From Blastopirellula marina (GTDB taxonomy: Bacteria > Planctomycetota > Planctomycetia > Pirellulales > Pirellulaceae), in NCBI RefSeq assembly GCF_002967765.1, contig NZ_PUHY01000010.1:620001-684000 (forward strand): a DNA stretch of 64,000 bases, given 5' to 3'. Below, piece after piece: positions 55,741-64,000 of the stretch (its first letter is position 1; each line of letters starts with the position of its first letter). The notes under the pieces were generated by a model that was not told the DNA's origin, made no database searches, and saw nothing but the letters and a program-made list of their open reading frames with translations. A program made the translations under genes and the position numbers.

Positions 55741-56225
55741 GGTCACCTGGGGGCAAGTGGTTGGATTCGAGGAACGATACCATGCCCCAAAGTATACCAA
55801 ACGAGACGGACGTTTCTTCCTCGATTCATCCTCACCAAAAGGGTGATTCATAAACGCCACACACCTAGAGAAATTTACCGGTCGCGCCGGTTAGGCAAGC
55901 TGATGCGACTCGCTTTTTGTTGCGAAAACACACCGCCAAGCGTCAAGAAATTTGGATCACTTGTTTTGAAAAAAATGTTCCGTAAGACCAAAAGCGGGCA
56001 CGTTTTAGAGAGCTATGCTCTGGTTAGATTCGCGTGAATCAGGGCTCGTGCTCTAGCCGCCCAGCTAAAGCCTAGTCAGCACCCGATCATTCCTCTTCGG
56101 AATGCGGTAAACACACCGGCACGACGAATTATCCAACCTAGGATTGAAAGAGAAAAAAGAGAACCACTTGAAGGGGACACTAGTTCTCCTGTTCAAGGTC
56201 AAGAAAACAGAAGCAGAGGTCACTC
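55741..56225. other. Divergent intergenic region
   Basis: This 485-base spacer lies between the transglutaminase-like gene (minus) and the unknown gene at 56226 (plus). The purine-rich run GAAAGAGAAAAAAGAGAA near 56147 and CAGAGGT close to the plus start are visible. No RNA gene or small coding region was convincing. Confidence 0.3.
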
Positions 56226-56918
56226 ATGGGCTTCCTTAAAAGATTTTTCAAAAGCGTCTTCCACGAGAACGAACTGGCCCGCATGGGCAACAGTTTCGAG
56301 CACCTCTCGGAAGAGCAGTTGGAAGCACACCTGGACGTTGGTAGTTACAACGGGTTCGAATTGACCGAGGCCGTTCGTCCTTCCTTCGACTTGAAGGTTA
56401 TTCCCACGCAAGGCTTCCGCCGTGAAGTCTATCGTGACGAGCAAACCGGGAGCAGCGTTCCTGTCCTGATGGGTAGTGCGACGCGGTCCAACTTGTTCGA
56501 TACGTTTATCGAACTGCTGGATCCCCTGGGGAACGAAGTGGACGTGGTGCTCGAATCGAGTCACTACCAACAGTCCGCCTCGCACAGCGACATGTATCGC
56601 GAACACATCGACTTGCCAGTTCTCAAGAGCATTCTTTACGACTACGAAGACATGCTGTTGAACGACGGCTGCACCGGCATTGCCGTGCTGAACCCCCATC
56701 TGCCGATGGAAGTTCAGTTCGACGAGCATAAGTTGCTCATCGTCTACGGCAACGACCTGAAGCCGTTCGAGAACGTCATGATCGATCGCGACATTTATCC
56801 GATGCCCGAGATGCGTTTCATCACGGAAGCGGAGCATGTCCACTCGTCACACCAGCGATACCAACAGCAGCTCGATGAACTTCGGATGCGACTGGGTATG
56901 GACGAAAACTACGGCTAA
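56226..56918 (+). CDS. Conserved protein of unknown function (230 aa)
   Basis: It starts at ATG 56226 with AGAGGT upstream. The protein is acidic and soluble, with an N-terminal basic amphipathic stretch (GFLKRFFKSVFHENELARMG). Motifs are FIELLDPLGNEVDVVLESSH, SILYDYEDMLLNDGCTGIAV and YGNDLKPFENVMIDRDIYPM. I do not recognise a family; it looks like a planctomycete-specific conserved hypothetical. A terminator-like hairpin follows. Confidence 0.75.
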   Translation: MGFLKRFFKSVFHENELARMGNSFEHLSEEQLEAHLDVGSYNGFELTEAVRPSFDLKVIPTQGFRREVYRDEQTGSSVPVLMGSATRSNLFDTFIELLDPLGNEVDVVLESSHYQQSASHSDMYREHIDLPVLKSILYDYEDMLLNDGCTGIAVLNPHLPMEVQFDEHKLLIVYGNDLKPFENVMIDRDIYPMPEMRFITEAEHVHSSHQRYQQQLDELRMRLGMDENYG

Positions 56919-56953
56919 CTCCGTCGTGTGCTAATCCACCAGAAAACAATTTC

Positions 56954-56980
56954 AGGCCGCTTCCATCACCGGAGCGGCCT
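56954..56980 (+). terminator. Terminator-like hairpin after the unknown gene
   Basis: AGGCCGCT (56954-56961) and AGCGGCCT (56973-56980) form a perfect 8-bp stem with an 11-nt loop, followed by ACTTGTTTGC. The T content is moderate, so it is a likely but weak intrinsic terminator. Confidence 0.6.
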
Positions 56981-57076
56981 ACTTGTTTGCTAGCACCAAC
57001 TGAATTGCCCTTGTCGGCGATGCTTAGATACGTCACACTCCGCCACCCAAAATTCTGGTAAGCGGGAGTTGATGTT

Positions 57077-57724
57077 TTGGCGAGGTGGTTACCTCAATTC
57101 GGTTTAATGCTCATGGTTTGCTGCCTTGGCTGCAGCAGCTTCGTGCCGTTGTTACACCACGCAGGCAGTGCGCCGCGCGAGCCGGTCGAGAACCCACACT
57201 TCGTCCCTATCCGCAATTATGATTTGATGTGGGAGCAGATCGTCGATGCTGTCGACGATCACTTCAAGATTCGACGCGAGCAGCGCGTTCGGGTTGTCGC
57301 CGGCCAACTGACCGACGGACGCTTGGAAACTTACCCGCGCATCGGAAGCACCATGCTCGAACCATGGCACACCGATTCGACACGCGGGTACGAGAAGCTG
57401 GAAAGTACGCTGCAAACCATCCGCCGCCGCTGCATTGTCCGTGTTACCCCCGAGCCAGAAGGCTTCTTCATCGGCGTGGAAGTATACAAAGAGATGGAAG
57501 ACGTCACCGGACCAACGGACGTTGACATGGCCCTCGACGGTGCTCGCTTCGACGGCACGCTACGTAGCGGCCTGGAAGAAAAAGAACTCGGCCCAGAAAC
57601 CGACGGTTGGATTCCCCTTTGCCGTGATGTACTGCTGGAGCAACGCATCCTGCAAGACATCCTCGCCCGGCTAAACGGCATCGAGTCGGAGAAACCGTCG
57701 ATGCCGTTCACTTTGCATCAATAG
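57077..57724 (+). CDS. Lipoprotein of unknown function (215 aa)
   Basis: It starts at TTG 57077. The lipobox is in LMLMVCCLGCSS (Cys19). The mature part begins with FVPIRNYDLMWEQIVDAVDD and contains RREQRVRVVAGQLTDGRLET and FIGVEVYKEMEDVTGPTDVD. No family is recognised, but envelope anchoring is clear. It converges with the aminotransferase gene, 11 bases away. Confidence 0.75.
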   Translation: MARWLPQFGLMLMVCCLGCSSFVPLLHHAGSAPREPVENPHFVPIRNYDLMWEQIVDAVDDHFKIRREQRVRVVAGQLTDGRLETYPRIGSTMLEPWHTDSTRGYEKLESTLQTIRRRCIVRVTPEPEGFFIGVEVYKEMEDVTGPTDVDMALDGARFDGTLRSGLEEKELGPETDGWIPLCRDVLLEQRILQDILARLNGIESEKPSMPFTLHQ

Positions 57725-57735
57725 CGGGCAATATA

Positions 57736-58851
57736 CTAGGCCCCTTGCTTGGCAAGCTTGCGAAGCACTTCAATTCCGCGATCAATCGTCGCATCGGACG
57801 CGGCATACGAAATCCGGAAATGGGTATCCTGGCCACTGAAGATGTTGCCCGGGATGATCAGCAAGTTGTTCTCGATCGCCTTAGCGACAAATTCGCTTCC
57901 CGTTCCCCAAGGCGCCTTCGGAAAGACATAGAATGCCCCTTCCGGCTTGGCAATCTCGTACAAGTCGGACAAACCATCGATCAGCTTGTCTCGCTTCACA
58001 CGATACGCGTTCACGTGGTCAGTCATGTCGACTTCCATCGCCGCCGCACCCGCCCATTGAACCGGCTGGGGGGCACACACAAATGTGTACTGCTGTAGCT
58101 TGATCATCGTGTCGATCACAGCTGCTGGGCCATGGACGAATCCGAGCCGCCAGCCTGTCATGCCGTAGCTCTTCGAGAAGCCATCGATCACGATCGTGTT
58201 CTCGTTGTACGAAGCCGGAGACGCGAAGCTGTCGTCATAGGTAAACAGACGATAAATCTCGTCCGAGACGATCGCAATATTCTTTTCCGCGGCCAACTTG
58301 GCCAAGGCGGCGACTTCTTCCTTTTTGGCAACAATTCCCGTCGGATTCGCGGGACTGTTCAACAAGATCAGCTTGGTCTTATCAGTGATCGCATCGGCAA
58401 CTTTGTCGACGTCGATCTTAAAATCCGGATAGGTTCCCAAGATGACCGGCTTTCCACCGACCAACTTCACCAGCGAGGCGTACATCACGAAGTAGGGATC
58501 GAAGATGATCACCTCGTCTCCGGGGTTCACCATCGCCAACATCGTCAAGACAAGCCCACCACTTGTTCCGGACGACACGAACACTTTGCGGTCGCTATGG
58601 CCATATTCGTCGTCGATTTGCGTTTGCAGCTTATCACGAAGAATGGGCATTCCTTGCGTCAGGGCATACCCATTGCGACCACCCTCAATCGCATCGATCG
58701 CGGCTTGTTTAACCTCATCCGGCACATCAAAGTCTGGCTGACCGATTGAAAGATTGATCGGGTCGGTCATATTAGCGGCCAGGTCAAAGACCTTACGAAT
58801 GCCGCTGCTATCGAAGGAAGCCGTTCGTTCTGCGATCCAGGGATGGGTCAT
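57736..58851 (-). CDS. Class I/II pyridoxal-phosphate aminotransferase
   Basis: This 371-aa fold-type I aminotransferase has NLSIGQPDFDVPDEVKQAAI near the start, LILLNSPANPTGIVAKKEEV in the cofactor region, and IDGFSKSYGMTGWRLGFVHG containing the PLP lysine. HFRISYAASDATIDRGIEVL carries the substrate carboxylate arginine. It belongs with aspartate/alanine/aromatic aminotransferases; the exact amino acid is unclear. Start is ATG 58851. Confidence 0.93.
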   Translation of the reverse strand: MTHPWIAERTASFDSSGIRKVFDLAANMTDPINLSIGQPDFDVPDEVKQAAIDAIEGGRNGYALTQGMPILRDKLQTQIDDEYGHSDRKVFVSSGTSGGLVLTMLAMVNPGDEVIIFDPYFVMYASLVKLVGGKPVILGTYPDFKIDVDKVADAITDKTKLILLNSPANPTGIVAKKEEVAALAKLAAEKNIAIVSDEIYRLFTYDDSFASPASYNENTIVIDGFSKSYGMTGWRLGFVHGPAAVIDTMIKLQQYTFVCAPQPVQWAGAAAMEVDMTDHVNAYRVKRDKLIDGLSDLYEIAKPEGAFYVFPKAPWGTGSEFVAKAIENNLLIIPGNIFSGQDTHFRISYAASDATIDRGIEVLRKLAKQGA

Positions 58852-58950
58852 GGGAAGCTACGTTTATGCAAGGGGGAGCGATCGAAAACCGATCCGCCAG
58901 TATTACCCAGAAGTGTTTCAGCGGCAAGTGACGGCGAAAAACGCCCTGAT

Positions 58951-60918
58951 TTACGCGGCTTGCAACCTGCGAGCTTGCCGAGCCCATGCAATCCAATTGG
59001 TCACTTCCGCCAAGTCGGGTGGTGAGCTACCACGCAAGATGCGATCTCCCGCCGCCGTTTCGGCATATTCTTCCACTTCGATCAGCAGCATGTCGGCATC
59101 GGCTCTGGCGATCGCTTCAGGATTCTCGTAGCCACAACCAGTTAGCAGCTGAGCATCATGCCCACGAAGCATCGGAATTCGGCATACAAGCGTTGCTTGA
59201 GCCTGCCACTCGGCGAGAACATCGGCCGTGATATGGTGAACTTTGATCTTGGGAGCGACAGCATCTGGATCGGCAGCAATCAACTGAGCAACCGTCCGGA
59301 TTCCGACGCCGTTGAGACGCTTTGCCGTCTTGTTTCCAATAGACGGAGCATCAACTACCGGATCACTAGCTTCCAGGTAGAACTTTAGCGGCTTCCCTTC
59401 GACGGGCTTCTTCTCTTCGATCGCCCTCTCTTTAATCGCTGGTTTCTCTTCCGCCTTAGTCTCGACCTGTTCCACGCCTGATTTTGCCACTGGCGATTCT
59501 TGCTCAATGGACTCCGGCTGAGCGATTTTCAAATCTGCTGGCTTGGGAGACTTCACGATTGGCGGATCGACGTCGCGCTGATCCGTTTTACTCGCCAGCT
59601 TCTTCTTCGGCGGAAGCTTCGGTCGAATCTTGACGCCCTTCAATGGCTGGAACTCCGACGTGGCCTCCTCGATGGATTCCAAGCGATCGTCATGCTTCGT
59701 CGGTTCAGGTTCCGGCACAGATCGCAGCCCTCTTTCGCGGGACAGGTCTGGCTCACGGTGCAGGGCAGGGTCCTCGTTCGGTGATTCTTCCTTCTTGGCT
59801 TCGACACGAGCCGGTTCGGCTTTCACGGGCAGCGACTTAACCGGCTCTGGCTGGGGTACCTCCGCGGGCGGTTGGGCGATGGGCTTAGGAGGTTTCGGCT
59901 TGGGTGACTTCACGGTGGAATCATGTCCCAAACGACTCCGTGTCAGGCTGGCCAGGTTAACTTCCGGCAGATCGTAACCAGCGTGCAGCGGGGTCGCCGC
60001 GGGCTTCTCACCATCTTCGACTGGGCCGCCGAGCAGTTCGTCGCGAACGGCACGAACATCTTCAGGCAAATTGCGTTCAACCTTGCCCGTTTTCTGGTAT
60101 TCGCGGAACATCTGTCGAATAAGCTCCGCCTGCTGCTTGTTTTCCATACGGTGGGTCACCCACTGAATCGGCATCTCCAGCGTTGCGAGAACCGTTTCAG
60201 CGACCAGCAGCACGCGAGGCGGGGTGACCGCAGCTTCATCGAACGCGTGCTCTAGAATCCTCGCAAACCCGCCGATCGCATGCCCCAATAAAGCCGAAAC
60301 CGTATCACGGCAAACAACATCGAGCCCACGAGGCGGGTTCCGTCTCCCTTGCTTGAAATTGTAATGATCGATGAGCACGTGGTATTGCTGATGCGATTTC
60401 TCGGCCCCTTCGCGGACCATCTGCTCGAGCCAGTCCTCGCCGGTTGGTACGCGCACGCCGAGCTGGCCCCGCAACACAGCGGTGGCGCGTAAACGGTCGT
60501 AACTGCAACTGATACTCCACTCGACTGCCCGATGGATATTGTTCTCGGCCTCGGACTGGGCCGTATGAAACGGCATGATCGGGTCGCTGTAATAATGACT
60601 TAGCACGCCCGCGTGATAGGCGGCATCCGACCATTTTTGATCCCTCAGAGATTCCACGAGGGCGTCGTACCATTTCCGCGTGGCCTTCTCGGCGCCACCC
60701 CAGTAATCCTGCGAGACGTGCAGCACATGATTGCGAAAGTCTTTAAACTTCTTATCCGGGTCTTTCGAACCACGCAGATAAGGCTCGTAATACTTCAGAA
60801 AGAGATTGCGACGTCGTGGAGCATCGTCGCCGTGCAAATGGTTCAATGCATCCATCGCCAGCTTATGGTGCGTCCCATTCGCATGCGCGGCGTACAGAAT
60901 ATCAAACAACAAATGCAT
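58951..60918 (-). CDS. Zinc-dependent phospholipase C-like domain fused to DUF4332
   Basis: This 655-aa protein starts at ATG 60918. The N-terminal ~240 residues have His/Asp motifs like zinc-dependent phospholipase C/S1-P1 nucleases: HGTHHKLAMDALNHLHGDD-type start, then HVLHVSQDYWGGAEKA, AYHAGVLSHYYSDPIMPFHT and HRAVEWS. A Pro/Lys/Glu-rich linker (~290-520) follows. The C-terminal ~130 residues are a DUF4332 helix-hairpin-helix domain (SIGNKTAKRLNGVGIRTVAQ, LLTGCGYENPEAIARADADM). This domain pairing is unusual. It has no signal peptide, suggesting a cytoplasmic location or an unidentified export route. Confidence 0.8.
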   Translation of the reverse strand: MHLLFDILYAAHANGTHHKLAMDALNHLHGDDAPRRRNLFLKYYEPYLRGSKDPDKKFKDFRNHVLHVSQDYWGGAEKATRKWYDALVESLRDQKWSDAAYHAGVLSHYYSDPIMPFHTAQSEAENNIHRAVEWSISCSYDRLRATAVLRGQLGVRVPTGEDWLEQMVREGAEKSHQQYHVLIDHYNFKQGRRNPPRGLDVVCRDTVSALLGHAIGGFARILEHAFDEAAVTPPRVLLVAETVLATLEMPIQWVTHRMENKQQAELIRQMFREYQKTGKVERNLPEDVRAVRDELLGGPVEDGEKPAATPLHAGYDLPEVNLASLTRSRLGHDSTVKSPKPKPPKPIAQPPAEVPQPEPVKSLPVKAEPARVEAKKEESPNEDPALHREPDLSRERGLRSVPEPEPTKHDDRLESIEEATSEFQPLKGVKIRPKLPPKKKLASKTDQRDVDPPIVKSPKPADLKIAQPESIEQESPVAKSGVEQVETKAEEKPAIKERAIEEKKPVEGKPLKFYLEASDPVVDAPSIGNKTAKRLNGVGIRTVAQLIAADPDAVAPKIKVHHITADVLAEWQAQATLVCRIPMLRGHDAQLLTGCGYENPEAIARADADMLLIEVEEYAETAAGDRILRGSSPPDLAEVTNWIAWARQARRLQAA

Positions 60919-61049
60919 TCGGGCATCCTTCCCGTGGAAAGCCAGATCGCCTCCCGGAACCTTTCCTTGAGGGGTGTCATTTAAAGAACCGACGGCATTC
61001 TAGCGAAAAACAGCCGTTTTCCCCAAGTCAGATTTGATAGCGTTGCCAG

Positions 61050-62225
61050 CTACGCTTCATCCAGTGGATAGCCATGCCGCTCGAAGTAACCTCGCCAGCG
61101 ACGCTGAATCTCTTGTCGCGTGGCGTCGTCCATAGTGTGGCGATTGCGGCGAAAGTCCTTCGTTCGTTCAGAATATTCTTTTACGCCTGGCTCAATCCGA
61201 TCGAAGCCATCCAGGCCGATCGAGTCATAAACGCGGCGCAGCTCTGCGACCGGGTCCTGAACCAGATCTTCGTAGCGAGTATGGCTGACTCGTTCTGCTG
61301 GAACTTCCGCTAGGCCTCGTTCGTAGGCCGCATACATCCGTTCAAAGCAATCGAAGACATACTCACGGTAATCATCCTTCGAAACCTGAAATGATTGCAC
61401 TTCGTCCATCGTGTGCCATAACCGCACGGTTGAGGCGAAAACATCGTACGGATCACGGGCAATATGGATAAAGCGGGCATCAGGGTACCGTTTGGCCAGT
61501 TCACCGATGCGGCCGGTATGGGTTGGCGACTTGAGAATGAGCGGCTTCTTTTCCTGAACAGTCACCATTCGCATAAACAAATCCAGCGTGTCGAGCCAAG
61601 CCTCCCGATCTTCATCAGAAACGGCAGCTAAGTCGAGATAATCGGGCTCTGGCTTGGCATTGTTAGGAAAAGCCATTCGTACATAAGGCGACATCTCCCC
61701 CAAGCTCAGTACACCGAACTCATCCTCCTGTGGCTTCGACCACCCCATCGTCATGTTGTCCATCGGACGATTGCGGGGCATGAACATATTGAAGTACTTC
61801 TCGATCAATCGCCCGTATATCAGAAACATATTGGGCGCGAAGCACTGAATGGTATTCGGGGTGGCGTAGCGATCGTCGGACGACATCAGCTCATGCAGCA
61901 GCGTGGTGCCGCTTCGCCAATGCCCCAAAATGAAGATCGGTGTCTCGATCTTGGCATTATCGATCTGCTTACCAAAAGCCAATCGCTGCAGCTGGTGACA
62001 GATACTGTTATTGATCGAAAAGGCCGAGACCGTGAACGCCAGACCTAGCTTCGTGGGGTGAACCTTGAAACCATTCTTCGCTAACAGACTACTCCAGGTC
62101 CCCATTCGCATCCCGTGCCATACCCGGGGGGTGTACCACGGATAGCTGTTAGCCTTCGGCTTCTTGGCAGGCTTGCTATCAGCCGGCTTGGTGGAATTGT
62201 CAGCAGCGGGGGATGATGCGTTCAA
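61050..62225 (-). CDS. Sulfotransferase-family protein
   Basis: This 391-aa protein starts at TTG 62225 (AGGAAA upstream). The PAPS-binding loop is PIFILGHWRSGTTLLHELMS (residues ~95-115). The 3'-phosphate motif is FIHIARDPYDVFASTVRLWH (~235-255). Substrate loops include YVRMAFPNNAKPEPDYLD. It transfers sulfate to an unknown alcohol or amine, possibly polysaccharide or lipid. The first ~25 residues are a low-complexity Ser/Lys/Pro tail. The gene is downstream of no obvious partner and divergent from flhA. Confidence 0.9.
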   Translation of the reverse strand: MNASSPAADNSTKPADSKPAKKPKANSYPWYTPRVWHGMRMGTWSSLLAKNGFKVHPTKLGLAFTVSAFSINNSICHQLQRLAFGKQIDNAKIETPIFILGHWRSGTTLLHELMSSDDRYATPNTIQCFAPNMFLIYGRLIEKYFNMFMPRNRPMDNMTMGWSKPQEDEFGVLSLGEMSPYVRMAFPNNAKPEPDYLDLAAVSDEDREAWLDTLDLFMRMVTVQEKKPLILKSPTHTGRIGELAKRYPDARFIHIARDPYDVFASTVRLWHTMDEVQSFQVSKDDYREYVFDCFERMYAAYERGLAEVPAERVSHTRYEDLVQDPVAELRRVYDSIGLDGFDRIEPGVKEYSERTKDFRRNRHTMDDATRQEIQRRWRGYFERHGYPLDEA

Positions 62226-62533
62226 CGAAACCGATTTCCTGGTACGGAGAGAATATGGGGGGGCAACTGAGAGACGGAGTTTATGCGAAAACGCCCCTTT
62301 TCACCAGCGACATCGCTTAACCGCACCTCGCTAGCACTTCACGCTACTTAGCCGCTTCTCCGATGGTCAAGAGGCCAGAAAACGGGCCTACGATAACCCG
62401 TCTGACCGTAACGACTTCCAGTAAATCGATCGATCTGGACAGCAAACATCGGTTTTCTGTACTCTTCGCCACGCTCGTGTCGGATCGAGCCGATAAAAAC
62501 TTGAGCCAAAAGCCAAAAAGATCGTAGAAAATC
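62226..62533. other. Divergent spacer upstream of flhA
   Basis: This 308-base spacer holds no gene. An exact GCCGATAA (62489-62496), identical to the sigma-28 -10 element of enteric flagellar genes, lies 37 bases before flhA. There is no matching TAAAGTTT -35 at the proper spacing, so it may be chance. Confidence 0.3.
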
Positions 62534-64000
62534 GTGAATTTCAGCGTTAGCAGAATCAAGGACCTGGTCCTTCCGATTGGTATCATCACCAGCGTTCTGG
62601 TGATTCTGATGCCGTTGCCGACTCCGCTGATGAACTTACTTCTCACAGCAAATATCACGGCCGGCGTGATCATTTTGCTCACGACCATCTACGTGAAAAC
62701 TCCTCTCGAGTTCAATATTTTCCCCTCACTGCTTCTGGCCACGACGCTTGCCCGCTTGGTTTTGAATGTCGCAACAACGCGATTGATTCTGACCGGGGCA
62801 GCCGAAGACGGTATGGACGCGGCTGGTGGCGTGATCCAAAGCTTTGGCGAATTCGTCGCTGGCGACCGCGTCGAAGTCGGGATCATCATCTTTATCATCA
62901 TCGTGCTCATTCAGTTCTTGGTGATCACCAAGGGTGCCACGCGTATCAGTGAAGTGGCTGCCCGTTTCGCGTTAGATGGGATGCCCGGTCGCCAGATGGC
63001 AATCGATGCCGACCTTAACGCGGGAATCATCGACGAAGTCGAAGCGCAACAGCGTCGTGCCGAAATTACCCAGCAAGCCGACTTCTTCGGGGCCATGGAC
63101 GGTGCAAGTAAGTTCGTACGTGGCGATGCGATCGCTGGTATCGTGATCACGTTGATCAATATCGTGGGTGGCCTGATCATTGGTGTCACCTCCGGCATGG
63201 ACGTGCTGGAAGCGGCTCAGGTTTATACCAAGCTAACCATCGGTGACGGCCTGGTAAGCCAAGTTCCAGCGTTTTTGATTTCGCTCGCCGCCGGTTTGCT
63301 GGTCACAAGAAGCACGGAAGAAACGAATCTACCGGTCGAATTCATTCGCCAGTTGTTTTCCCGTCCGGAAGCACTGGGCGTTGCGGGCTGCTTCCTCGGA
63401 TTGTTGGTCTTCTCTGGATTGCCAACGCTTCCTCTGGTGCTGATCGGTGCTGGCTGCGTCAGCATCGCCGTGATGACGAAGCGAGGGCAAAAAGAAAAGC
63501 AGGACAAATCCGAAGCCGCTGAAACCGAAAAGAAGGCCAAGGAAGAGCAGGAAGCCGCAAAGAAGGACGACCGCATCGAGGACTACCTCACCGTCGACCC
63601 GATGGAGATGGAACTGGGTGTTGGCTTGGTTCGCCTGGCTGCTCCGGCTCGGGGTGGCGATCTGCTACCACGCATCACCGGTGTCCGGCAAAACGTCGCC
63701 AGCGAAATCGGCGTGATCCTGCCGAAGGTCCGTATCCGCGACAACATGCGGCTCAACGAAAACCAGTATCGCATCAAGATCAGCAATAACGTGGTCGCAG
63801 AAAACGTCGTCTACCCCGATGGCCTTCTGGCAATTGCCATGGCAGGTGCCAAAGGAGATTTACCAGGCCAGAAAACACGCGATCCAGCATTCAACCAACC
63901 TGCTGTTTGGATCGAACCGGGCCTGCGACCACAAGCAGAAATGATGGGTTACACCATCGTTGAACCGACCTCGGTGCTGGCAACTCACTTGCAACGTGTG
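62534..64000 (+). CDS. flhA: Flagellar biosynthesis protein FlhA, cut by right edge
   Basis: Translation from GTG 62534 stays open to the window edge (489 codons), so the C-terminal part is missing. FlhA is the inner-membrane export-gate component of the flagellar type III secretion system. Visible hallmarks: LVLPIGIITSVLVILMPLPT, NIFPSLLLATTLARLVLNVA, VVSITKGA-type VLVITKGATRISEVAARFAL, DGMPGRQMAIDADLNAGIID and the FFGAMDGASKFVRGDAIAGI membrane-helix/linker. A Lys/Glu-rich linker (KQDKSEAAETEKKAKEEQEA) precedes the cytoplasmic domain. This indicates a motile planctomycete. Confidence 0.96.
   Translation, partial: MNFSVSRIKDLVLPIGIITSVLVILMPLPTPLMNLLLTANITAGVIILLTTIYVKTPLEFNIFPSLLLATTLARLVLNVATTRLILTGAAEDGMDAAGGVIQSFGEFVAGDRVEVGIIIFIIIVLIQFLVITKGATRISEVAARFALDGMPGRQMAIDADLNAGIIDEVEAQQRRAEITQQADFFGAMDGASKFVRGDAIAGIVITLINIVGGLIIGVTSGMDVLEAAQVYTKLTIGDGLVSQVPAFLISLAAGLLVTRSTEETNLPVEFIRQLFSRPEALGVAGCFLGLLVFSGLPTLPLVLIGAGCVSIAVMTKRGQKEKQDKSEAAETEKKAKEEQEAAKKDDRIEDYLTVDPMEMELGVGLVRLAAPARGGDLLPRITGVRQNVASEIGVILPKVRIRDNMRLNENQYRIKISNNVVAENVVYPDGLLAIAMAGAKGDLPGQKTRDPAFNQPAVWIEPGLRPQAEMMGYTIVEPTSVLATHLQRV

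Overview
The window looks like a chromosome segment of a planctomycete, most likely family Pirellulaceae (Blastopirellula/Bremerella/Rhodopirellula-like). This is inferred from gene content: DUF1559 pseudopilin-like proteins ending in an H-x9-DG motif, a bacterial formylmethanofuran dehydrogenase/FhcA-type subunit, a TatC with a long acidic insertion, many short secreted lipoproteins, FG-GAP, DUF3500 and TolB-like secreted proteins, a sulfotransferase, and frequent GTG/TTG starts with weak or absent Shine-Dalgarno sequences. It is mostly a housekeeping region. I found no rRNA, tRNA, CRISPR array, insertion sequence or prophage.

Layout. 1-4.5 kb: two paralogous DUF1559 genes (one cut by the left edge, one carrying an in-frame stop) with a small lipoprotein gene between them, then a seven-repeat FG-GAP/VCBS protein. 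4.6-8.6 kb: small membrane protein, M28 glutaminyl-cyclase-like peptidase, GT9 heptosyltransferase-like protein, PDZ protein. 8.7-11.3 kb: two RNA methyltransferases and folD. 11.7-16.2 kb: sulfite reductase hemoprotein, fhcA, tatC. 16.6-20.4 kb: manA, small lipoprotein, pseudouridine synthase, pyrK-like subunit, rpsT. 20.5-27.5 kb: TPR protein, fused cobA-hemD, prenyltransferase-like repeat protein, class V aminotransferase, coaD, lipoprotein. 27.5-31.6 kb: large Tim44/zinc-ribbon/TerB protein and the mcsA-mcsB pair. 31.9-35.5 kb: trpE, monooxygenase-fold protein, xdhC, mobA-like gene. 35.7-40.6 kb: large lipoprotein, ABC ATPase, LURP-one protein and small proteins. 41.1-45 kb: DUF4272 protein, trpBA, mutM. 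45-52 kb: DUF3500 protein, metallopeptidase, and the nitrogen-sensing set glnD, glnK, amt. 52.5-64 kb: TolB-like protein, Nudix hydrolase, transglutaminase-like lipoprotein, unknown planctomycete genes, aminotransferase, a phospholipase-C-like/DUF4332 fusion, sulfotransferase, and the start of flhA, cut by the right edge.

Functional links. amt, glnK and glnD together form an ammonium uptake and PII-signalling module, with intrinsic terminators after amt and after glnK. trpBA (minus strand) lies about 10 kb from trpE (plus strand). mcsA and mcsB form a protein-arginine phosphorylation module. The best leads are the nonsense-interrupted DUF1559 gene with its own promoter and leader hairpin, the amt-terminator-glnK arrangement, a Trp-rich reading frame just upstream of trpE, the phospholipase-like/DUF4332 fusion, the Tim44/TerB protein, and the lipoprotein-ABC ATPase pair without an obvious permease. 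I did not find a convincing, entirely new multi-gene system.
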